Assembly: GCA_910586025.1 (NCBI GenBank)
Contig: CAJUIO010000110.1
Coordinates: 1-11,078, forward strand
Length of the DNA stretch: 11,078 bases
DNA from: an uncultured Lachnospiraceae bacterium
Lineage (GTDB): Bacteria > Bacillota > Clostridia > Lachnospirales > Lachnospiraceae
Direction of reading: 5' to 3'
Shown: in pieces, positions 5,512-11,078 of the stretch
Numbering within the stretch: the stretch's first letter is position 1
Layout: the number at the start of each line of letters is the position of its first letter
Position numbers and translations under genes: made by a program
The notes under the pieces: generated by a model
Database searches by the model: none
What the model was told of the DNA's origin: nothing
Seen by the model: only the letters and a program-made list of their open reading frames with translations

Positions 5512-8106
5512 ATGATGCAGGAAATGTTAAATACCCTTGCCCGGCGCAGTTTTGCGGCCTGCAGGGTGAGGAATCTGATAGCGGTACTGGCGATTGCCCT
5601 GTGTTCGACCCTGTTTACATCCATCACTGCCATCGGGATCGGCACGCTGCAGTCCATAACCCTGATGATGCAGGAGCAGAAGATGAGCAGATCAGACGGC
5701 GATTTCCGGTATATGAGCAAGGAGCAGTTTGAGATGATGAAAGGCTCTGACCTGATCAGGGAGGCAGGCCTTCGGATGCCGGTGGGTTTTCTGACAAATG
5801 CAAGACTTCATAATATTGAGTTTGACGTGATGGATGAAACCCAGGCAGAGTTGACATTCTGTATGCCAGTTCATGGGGAGGTGCCCCGGAGGGAAAACGA
5901 GGTGGTGGCATCCGACAGGGCGCTGCATGATCTGGGAGTGGAGCCTCAGGTCGGGGCGAGAATCACGGTTGCATTTACCGCCCACGGAACGGATTATACC
6001 TTTCCCATGGTGGTGTCCGGCTGGTATGAGGCCCTGAACGATCAGCTCAGCGTGATGTGGACAGGAATCTCGTTTCGGGATGCGAATCCCGATATCTTCC
6101 GGAATACATACCGTATGGATCACGAAATGGCCGGAACCTACTGGTCTGACATCCTGGCGGTGAGCCGGGGCGGCCTGCAGGAGAAAATGAATGAGCTTTC
6201 CCGCGTCATAGGGGGAGATCCGGAGGATATGGGGTCGCCTGACTATCTGCCCGCTATCGTGAATGCAGTCACCAATCCTTCCCCTGACCCGCAGCTCGTG
6301 GCAATGGGAGCCGTGTTCGTGGCGCTGTTTATCTTCTGCGGCTATCTGCTGATCTATAATGTGTTTGATATTTCCGTGATGCAGGAGATTCGGCGCTTCG
6401 GCCTCTACCGGACGATCGGTATGAGCAGAAGTCAGGTGAAAGGGCTTATGAACCGGCAGGCGCTGTGGCTTTCCCTTATGGGAATTCCGGCGGGGCTGAT
6501 TGTGGGTTTTGTGATTGGGAAATTGGCGCTTCCGCTGATTATGGACACATTTTCCACGGAATATCAAAATATCCGGGCGGATGTGACTCCCTCTCCCGTG
6601 ATTTTCGTGAGTGCGGCACTGCTCACTGCTCTGACCGTGATTATCAGTACCCGAAAGCCGGTGAGGAAGGCGGCGGATACGCCTCCTATTGATGCGTTCC
6701 GCTATGTGGAGGGCACCGCAAGGGGCCGTAAGTCCAGAAGGAGCGCCGACCTGGCCCGCATTCCCCGTCTGGCATGGTCCAATCTTGGCCGGAACAGGAG
6801 AAGGAGTGCTTTTATCGTGATATCTCTGATGCTGTGCATAGTTCTCATGAATTGTTCGGGAACGGCGGCGGAGAGCATGGATATTGAAAAACAGACAGCC
6901 TATATGATACGCACCGATTTTGCCGTTGTAAATGCGGTCAGCACCAGCAATATGAAGGGGTTTGTGCACCGCACGGAGGCTTTGAAGCCGCAGACTGTTA
7001 AGGATATTTCCTCACAACCGGGGGTGGTGGGAGGAGCGCCGGTCTACAAAAACACGGCGGAGGATGATAATGTCACCTTTGATTTCGGGCATAAGTTTGC
7101 CGAAGCAACGTTTGTGAATAATCATAGCGGTCTTGTGTTCGGAAGTGATGAGGAAGGCAGAAGCTTTGGCCTGGGAAAGGACGGGCGTATGATCTGCAAT
7201 GTCTACGGAATGGAGGAGAGCGCCATTGCCCGGATGGATCTGAGGGAGGGGATCATGGATGCGCACACTCTTTATGAGAAAATGGAAGAGGGGGAGGGCG
7301 TTTTGGCTGGCGTTCAGGTTAACCGCACGGACATGTCCTTGCATGAGGTTTTTGATATGGTGCAGGTGGGAGAGGTTATCACGGTCTATAAGGACGGCCT
7401 GCCGTTTATGGAGCTGCCGGTGCTTGCAAAGGCCGCCATTAACGGTGATGATCAGGAGATTGGCTTTACCTGCAATGGTGTAATCCAGATTGGAGGCGAC
7501 AGTCCGCACCTGTATCTTCCGTCCAGTGTCTATAAGGAGCTGTATGATGATCCGGCAGTCTATAAATACGCCTTTGACGTGGAGGAAGGGTATCAGGAGG
7601 ATATGGCCGCTTTTCTTGATAACTATAGGGAGAATGTGGATTCCGATATTAATTATCTCTCTTCCCAGGCGGCTGTTGCCAATGCGGAAGAGGAGAGGGA
7701 TATGATTCTTTTTGTTGGCAGACTGATGGGTATTATCTTCGGGATTGCCGGTATTTTGAACCTGATCAACACGGTTATCACATCTATTGTTATCCGACGG
7801 CATGAATTTGCCACCATGCAGAGTATCGGCATGACAGGGCGGCAGCTTACGGGGATGATGATGGCCGAGAGCGTTTATTATGCCGCTGGTGCCTGTCTGT
7901 GCGGGCTTTTGATGGCAGCGGTACTGAATCTTACGCTGGTGAAGGAAATTCTGGATTCCCAGTGGCAGTTTACGTTTCATTTCACGTTGGTTCCGGCGCT
8001 TTTGGCAGGCACCGTGATGATTCCGGTATCCGTCCTGGTTCCCGTTCTGGCGCTGCGGGTTTTTTATAAGGACAGTATTGTGGAACAGCTTCGGGCGGCG
8101 GAGTAA
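5512..8106 (+). CDS. FtsX-type ABC transporter permease, two FtsX modules, 864 residues
   Basis: The protein has the duplicated 1+3 helix pattern of LolC/LolE-like permeases. Helix about 21-45 precedes an extracellular region of about 210 residues. Helices at about 262-284, 316-343 and 362-380 follow, then a cytoplasmic linker. Helix about 432-451 precedes a second extracellular region of about 280 residues, then helices at about 732-758, 785-810 and 824-850. Each module has the ATPase-coupling segment: EIRRFGLYRTIGMSRSQV (292-309) and RRHEFATMQSIGMTGRQL (762-779). This differs from BceB, which has ten helices and one large extracellular domain. Such permeases act by mechanotransmission, often handling lipopeptides, antimicrobial peptides or envelope lipids; the substrate here is unknown. 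AGGAGGAG (5502-5509) precedes two successive ATGs; 5512 was taken, and 5515 has slightly better spacing. It overlaps no other gene on the same strand and its stop adjoins the ATPase 2 leader. Confidence 0.93.
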   Translation: MMQEMLNTLARRSFAACRVRNLIAVLAIALCSTLFTSITAIGIGTLQSITLMMQEQKMSRSDGDFRYMSKEQFEMMKGSDLIREAGLRMPVGFLTNARLHNIEFDVMDETQAELTFCMPVHGEVPRRENEVVASDRALHDLGVEPQVGARITVAFTAHGTDYTFPMVVSGWYEALNDQLSVMWTGISFRDANPDIFRNTYRMDHEMAGTYWSDILAVSRGGLQEKMNELSRVIGGDPEDMGSPDYLPAIVNAVTNPSPDPQLVAMGAVFVALFIFCGYLLIYNVFDISVMQEIRRFGLYRTIGMSRSQVKGLMNRQALWLSLMGIPAGLIVGFVIGKLALPLIMDTFSTEYQNIRADVTPSPVIFVSAALLTALTVIISTRKPVRKAADTPPIDAFRYVEGTARGRKSRRSADLARIPRLAWSNLGRNRRRSAFIVISLMLCIVLMNCSGTAAESMDIEKQTAYMIRTDFAVVNAVSTSNMKGFVHRTEALKPQTVKDISSQPGVVGGAPVYKNTAEDDNVTFDFGHKFAEATFVNNHSGLVFGSDEEGRSFGLGKDGRMICNVYGMEESAIARMDLREGIMDAHTLYEKMEEGEGVLAGVQVNRTDMSLHEVFDMVQVGEVITVYKDGLPFMELPVLAKAAINGDDQEIGFTCNGVIQIGGDSPHLYLPSSVYKELYDDPAVYKYAFDVEEGYQEDMAAFLDNYRENVDSDINYLSSQAAVANAEEERDMILFVGRLMGIIFGIAGILNLINTVITSIVIRRHEFATMQSIGMTGRQLTGMMMAESVYYAAGACLCGLLMAAVLNLTLVKEILDSQWQFTFHFTLVPALLAGTVMIPVSVLVPVLALRVFYKDSIVEQLRAAE

Positions 8107-8113
8107 TGGAAAG

Positions 8114-8120
8114 AAAGGAG
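8114..8120 (+). promoter_or_regulatory. Ribosome binding site that decides the ATPase 2 start
   Basis: AAAGGAG lies 6 bases before ATG 8127. The earlier in-frame ATG at 8106 overlaps the permease stop (TAATG) and would place this site inside the coding sequence, adding seven charged residues (MERKEIR) not typical of the family. The later start is therefore preferred. Confidence 0.7.
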
Positions 8121-8126
8121 ATTCGC

Positions 8127-8795
8127 ATGGAAACGATTTTGGAGACTGTTGGTCTGAAAAAATATTACGGGAAGGGTGATGCCATAGTAAAGGCGCTGGA
8201 CGGTGTGGACCTTACGATTGAACAGGGGAAGTTTACCGCGATCATCGGCACCTCAGGCAGCGGAAAATCCACGCTGCTCCATATGCTGGGAGGTCTTGAT
8301 GTGCCGACGGAGGGCAGCGTAAGGATCGGCGGGACTGAGCTTTCAAGGCTTGACAGAGAACAGGCTGCGATCTTCCGGCGCAGGAATATTGGATTTGTAT
8401 TTCAGAACTACAATCTGATCCCGGTGCTGACGGTGTGGGAAAACATTGTGTTTCCCATTGCCCTGGATGGTCAAAAGCCAGACAGGCAGTTTATCATGCA
8501 GGCGGTAAAGCTTCTTGGACTTGAGGAAAGGCTGGATGGCCTGCCCGGAAACCTCTCCGGCGGCCAGCAGCAGCGGGTGGCAATCGCCAGGGCGCTGGCC
8601 TTAAAGCCCTCCATTATCCTGGCCGACGAGCCGACCGGCAATCTGGATTCGAAAACCAGCGATGATGTGATCCGCCTTTTGCGCATGACCGGCAGGGAGT
8701 TTCAGCAGACCATCGTGATGATCACGCACAATCCGGAGATTGCACAGACTGCGGACAGGATTATTCGGATTGAGGATGGGCGTATCGTGGCATAG
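8127..8795 (+). CDS. ABC transporter ATPase 2, canonical (LolD/MacB/BceA group)
   Basis: The 222-residue protein has every motif intact: Walker A GTSGSGKST (41-49), Q loop GFVFQNYNL (Gln93), signature LSGGQQQRVAIARAL (143-157), Walker B IILADE (163-168), D loop GNLD and H loop MITHN (His201). It energises FtsX-type permeases, almost certainly the one immediately upstream, with which it is translationally linked. It resembles ATPase 1 along its whole length (shared ..VKALDGV/VKAVDGV.., GKFTAI, HxTIxMITH-like ends), suggesting duplication within the locus. An upstream in-frame ATG at 8106 gives seven extra residues; the start used here has the better ribosome site. No clear terminator follows before the converging methyltransferase gene. 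Confidence 0.94.
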   Translation: METILETVGLKKYYGKGDAIVKALDGVDLTIEQGKFTAIIGTSGSGKSTLLHMLGGLDVPTEGSVRIGGTELSRLDREQAAIFRRRNIGFVFQNYNLIPVLTVWENIVFPIALDGQKPDRQFIMQAVKLLGLEERLDGLPGNLSGGQQQRVAIARALALKPSIILADEPTGNLDSKTSDDVIRLLRMTGREFQQTIVMITHNPEIAQTADRIIRIEDGRIVA

Positions 8796-8819
8796 GAGAG
8801 CTTCCGGCAGGAAGGATTA

Positions 8820-9572
8820 TTATCTTTCCGCAATCACGGTAAATTCACCGGGCATCTGCCTGTTCGTCCATGCGGGATGCTCGTCAAAGCGTTTCAGAGT
8901 AAAGCCGCATCGTATGACGGAATTGATAATCTCGCTGATCGTGTATTTTCTGTAATGGCATTTGGGTATGCTGGCCCGGAGCTCTTCCTCGTAGAAACGG
9001 GCGTGGGCCATCTCTCCCTCAATAAGCTCCGTGGAAAAATAATCTCCGATACACCAGCCGAATTCCAGGATATCCGTAATCTTGGTAAAAGGGTGAAAAT
9101 CGCTGCAGATCATTCTGCCGCCGTCCTTTAGCAGAGAATGCATGACGCGCATAAAAGCGTCAAGGTCGTGGAAATAGTGCAGGATGCCGCCCTCCATAAA
9201 GACTACGTCAAAATATTCTCCGTATTTGTCAAGGTTGATCTCCATAATATCGCATACCTGGAAGTCGATCTGAACGCCTGCGGCACTGGCCGTCTCCAGG
9301 GCATATTTGCAGTTTGCCTCCGACAGGTCAAAGACCGTGACCTGTGCACCGAGGATTGCTAAGGGGATTGCCTTTTTACCGCAGGAACCGCAGATATTCG
9401 CTACACGGATCCCTTCGTAGGTATCAAAGTAGGAGGAATACTGTCTTAGCATCCGGACGGGATCCTCCAGATCCTCTTTTGCCCGCTGCAAGGGAGATCC
9501 GGCATGCTCCACCCAAAACTCATACGCGTCGAATTCCCATGCCTTTTTGTGCTGTTTCGTGTACTCTGTCAT
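8820..9572 (-). CDS. Class I SAM-dependent methyltransferase
   Basis: The 250-residue protein begins with a helical region (KKAWEFDAYEFW), then a Rossmann-type methyltransferase core. Motif I is VANICGSCGKKAIPLAILG (57-75), a variant of the usual VLDLGCGTG. Motif II is VTVFDLSEANCKYA with acidic Asp82 for the ribose, then a CDIMEI segment (107-112) and motif IV FDVVFMEGGILHYFHD (121-136). A C-terminal cap includes EFGWCIGDYFS and RKYTISEIINSVIRCGF, the latter resembling the strand-helix region of small-molecule methyltransferases. The substrate cannot be assigned. AGGAGG precedes the ATG by 7 bases. It lies 59 bp downstream of the nuclease gene on the same strand with no terminator between, so the two are probably co-transcribed. 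It converges on ATPase 2 with a 24-bp gap; no functional link to the transporter is shown. Confidence 0.88.
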   Translation of the reverse strand: MTEYTKQHKKAWEFDAYEFWVEHAGSPLQRAKEDLEDPVRMLRQYSSYFDTYEGIRVANICGSCGKKAIPLAILGAQVTVFDLSEANCKYALETASAAGVQIDFQVCDIMEINLDKYGEYFDVVFMEGGILHYFHDLDAFMRVMHSLLKDGGRMICSDFHPFTKITDILEFGWCIGDYFSTELIEGEMAHARFYEEELRASIPKCHYRKYTISEIINSVIRCGFTLKRFDEHPAWTNRQMPGEFTVIAER

Positions 9573-9631
9573 CTGAGTCCTCCTTTTTCCTTTTCTTTTT
9601 CGTAGATTCTCTGATCATATGCCCCAGGATC

Positions 9632-10801
9632 CTATAAATATTCTTTTGCCTGTGCTTCGTCAAGCTGGTACTGCGTACAGAGCCTGTCTATGATTTCCGT
9701 CTCTGACAGCTTCAGACTGCGCATGAGCACTACGCCGTTTTTGACAGCCTGCTCATATTTGGCGTTCATCCGGCTCAGATCGTTCTGCGTTTCGGCGAGG
9801 TTGTTCTGCGTTTCCACAAGGTTATTCTGCGTTTCGGCGAGGTCGTTATGCATTTCTGTGAGATTGTTCTGTGTTTCGGCCAAGTCGTTTCGCATTTCGC
9901 TTAAATGACTGCGCATCTGATCCAATTCGTTCTGCATCTCGTCAAACATGTATCTTTCCGTATTCCGGTCAAGCATGTATAATTCTTCTGAAAACATCTC
10001 CATCACCTTCTCCATGTTCAGACAAATCTGGTAGCCCTCCCTGTAGATATCCTTAAACTCCGGATAATCCTCCAAAAGTTTCACGATTGCGTCCGGATCA
10101 TCACTGGAAAACAGGGTCAGCCATGCGTCTCTTCTGTTTCTATTTTGCGGATTTTTCCGAAAGATGTCAAGGGGGATAAACAGGTATTTCTGCAGAAGCT
10201 CCATTTCCAGTCCGGTGTCAGATCTCTGATCGAAAAAATGATAGTATGTCTCTGGATATTCATGAAACGCCTGCGGGCTCTTTTCGAAGAGCACGATGGT
10301 ATAGACATTCTTGACATCCCGGTAATGGAATTTCGTCCTGCTTCCCCTAAGCCGTTTGTACTGGCGCAGCAGCAGGTCCGCCGAGTAGCAGGCGCTGCGC
10401 TGTCCGGGGAACAGATATCCGATCCGCTGCATCTCCACATTTGCTATACTGCCGTCAGCAAGCTCCACTACGATGTCCATGGCAAGCAGGGCGCTTTCGT
10501 TTGCCAGCCTGGTGGAGTCCGTTGGAATCGCCCGGATTACCCGAACCCTCTGTCCCAGCATACAGGATAAGAAGTCGCCAAGCCGCTCCGGAACATACTC
10601 CGGACTCATGACCTCCTTGAAGAAGCCGTCGTATAAAAGCTTCAGCCCCTTCACACCGGTGCACAGATCCAGGAATTCCTTCTGTTTGTCCTCCTCCCAG
10701 CTGTTAAATCTCCTGTGGAGAGTTCCGCTCTTTCGGATCTCCGCCAGTACCTCTTCTCTTTCCCGGATAATGGGAAAATAGTTTTTCAGTTTAGTAGCCA
10801 T
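9632..10801 (-). CDS. Rpn/PDDEXK_2 family nuclease (putative transposase-like) with C-terminal coiled coil
   Basis: The 389-residue protein resembles the 'PD-(D/E)XK nuclease family transposase' group. The likely catalytic pattern is Asp109 (AMDIVVEL) with Glu123 and Gln125 (NVEMQ), followed by a PGQRSACYSADLL helix. Residues about 160-235 complete the nuclease-type core (VYTIVLFEKSPQAFHEYP). Residues about 286-346 are a heptad coiled coil with Leu at every seventh position from 293 to 342, including near-identical NDLAETQ/NNLVETQ units. The last 40 residues (SLKLSETEIIDRLCTQYQLDEAQAKEYL) are a small helical tail seen in many relatives. AAAGGAGG lies before the ATG. Related Rpn proteins promote recombination and have been linked to phage defence; whether this one moves DNA is unproven. 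No terminal inverted repeats were found flanking it. Confidence 0.88.
   Translation of the reverse strand: MATKLKNYFPIIREREEVLAEIRKSGTLHRRFNSWEEDKQKEFLDLCTGVKGLKLLYDGFFKEVMSPEYVPERLGDFLSCMLGQRVRVIRAIPTDSTRLANESALLAMDIVVELADGSIANVEMQRIGYLFPGQRSACYSADLLLRQYKRLRGSRTKFHYRDVKNVYTIVLFEKSPQAFHEYPETYYHFFDQRSDTGLEMELLQKYLFIPLDIFRKNPQNRNRRDAWLTLFSSDDPDAIVKLLEDYPEFKDIYREGYQICLNMEKVMEMFSEELYMLDRNTERYMFDEMQNELDQMRSHLSEMRNDLAETQNNLTEMHNDLAETQNNLVETQNNLAETQNDLSRMNAKYEQAVKNGVVLMRSLKLSETEIIDRLCTQYQLDEAQAKEYL
9782..9907. repeat. 21-bp tandem repeats encoding coiled-coil heptads
   Basis: Six 21-bp units run head to tail inside the nuclease gene, starting at 9782, 9803, 9824, 9845, 9866 and 9887. Units one and three differ at 2 of 21 positions; the fourth and sixth are more diverged. 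Each unit encodes one heptad (for example NNLAETQ), so gain or loss of a unit would keep frame and coiled-coil register. This is a likely site of length variation. Confidence 0.85.
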
Positions 10802-10944
10802 AAAATTCCTCCTTTGGTTAAAAACATGCCAATACTCCCGCTTTCCTTAAATCTGCGAAAAACAGTGGGTAAACCGGCAGAAGCTGCCGAATGTGCGAAA
10901 CTCACACATAATAGAATAGTAAAGAATACTTTTGATATAAAAAT

Positions 10945-10973
10945 AAAATATCCTTTTTTCCGGAAATTGTCAA
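10945..10973 (-). promoter_or_regulatory. Sigma-A promoter of the nuclease-methyltransferase operon
   Basis: On the minus strand a perfect TTGACA (10968-10973) is followed by 17 bp and TATTTT (10945-10950). Transcription would start near 10938, giving a leader of about 137 bases before the nuclease ATG at 10801. That leader contains a small GGCAG-AAG-CTGCC hairpin near 10876 with no T run, and no recognisable riboswitch. No gene was found in 10802-11078. Confidence 0.6.
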
Positions 10974-10985
10974 GCACAAATTTTT

Positions 10986-11043
10986 CCAGCTGTGCGGTTG
11001 GCGTACTGGCCCCGTCTGCCGAACGCACAGTTGGAAATTTTTT
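10986..11043. terminator. Long imperfect hairpin, terminator-like on the plus strand
   Basis: A 17-nt left arm (10986-11002, CCAGCTGTGCGGTTGGC) pairs with 11018-11034 at 16 of 17 positions allowing two G-U pairs, around a 15-nt loop. AAATTTTTT follows on the plus strand and AAATTTTT precedes it. It could be a terminator for a gene entering from outside the window, or a palindromic repeat element. No plus-strand gene inside the window needs a terminator here. It abuts the -35 of the nuclease promoter. Confidence 0.5.
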
Positions 11044-11078
11044 GTCTGTGTGACTGGTAAAGGCGCAGATTTCTTTGA

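Noticed and set aside
5692..6969. A 425-codon minus-strand open frame opposite the permease.
   Set aside because: The permease frame has clear FtsX features. The antisense product is rich in His, Arg and Pro without any recognisable domain, typical of a shadow frame in this base composition. The frames at 3582-4484 and 7012-7980 were rejected for the same reason.
8801..8814. CTTCC-GGCA-GGAAG hairpin between ATPase 2 and the methyltransferase.
   Set aside because: The stem is only 5 bp and no T run follows on either strand, so it is not a supportable terminator.
9782..9907. Regular repeats that might suggest a CRISPR-like array.
   Set aside because: Units are contiguous 21-mers with no spacers and encode in-frame heptads of the nuclease coiled coil.

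Overview
The window reads as a chromosomal segment of a Gram-positive gut-type Clostridia, most likely a member of the Lachnospiraceae. This is an inference from gene content: a CUT1 sugar permease, an AraC regulator beside a GH43 glycosidase, a short-loop sensor kinase with a HQVRTP box next to FtsX-type ABC genes, and a PDDEXK_2 'transposase-like' nuclease. Strong AGGAGG ribosome sites support it. No rRNA, tRNA, CRISPR array or intact insertion sequence was seen.

Left part (1-2945), carbohydrate use. The window opens inside the 3' end of a sugar ABC permease gene (+). An AraC-type regulator (-, 285-1238) converges on it. The regulator is divergent from a cytoplasmic family 43 glycoside hydrolase (+, 1380-2945). 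The 141-bp divergent gap carries a good sigma-A promoter for the regulator and a perfect 10-bp inverted repeat whose two arms each contain a -10-like hexamer.

Middle part (2953-8795), a sensor/transporter module. An OmpR-type response regulator, an intramembrane-sensing histidine kinase and an ABC ATPase follow GH43 with almost no gaps. A rho-independent terminator comes next. Immediately after it is a second promoter with three TGTAMC boxes exactly 11 bp apart (one also forming a TACA-N4-TGTA palindrome), ending 10 bp before an extended -10. This is what an activator of the OmpR/PhoB or BceR type would be expected to bind. The promoter drives an 864-residue FtsX-type permease and a second, canonical ABC ATPase. 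The layout suggests basal expression of sensor plus ATPase 1 and induced expression of permease plus ATPase 2, as in cell-envelope stress or antimicrobial-peptide detoxification modules. The first ATPase has a degenerate signature motif (LSAGTQQC instead of LSGGQQQR), so the two ATPases may not be equivalent.

Right part (8820-11078), minus strand. A PD-(D/E)XK nuclease of the Rpn/PDDEXK_2 type precedes a class I SAM-dependent methyltransferase. The nuclease ends in a coiled coil encoded by 21-bp tandem repeats and has a possible internal translation start. The two are probably one operon from a TTGACA promoter near 10970. A long imperfect hairpin sits at the right edge.
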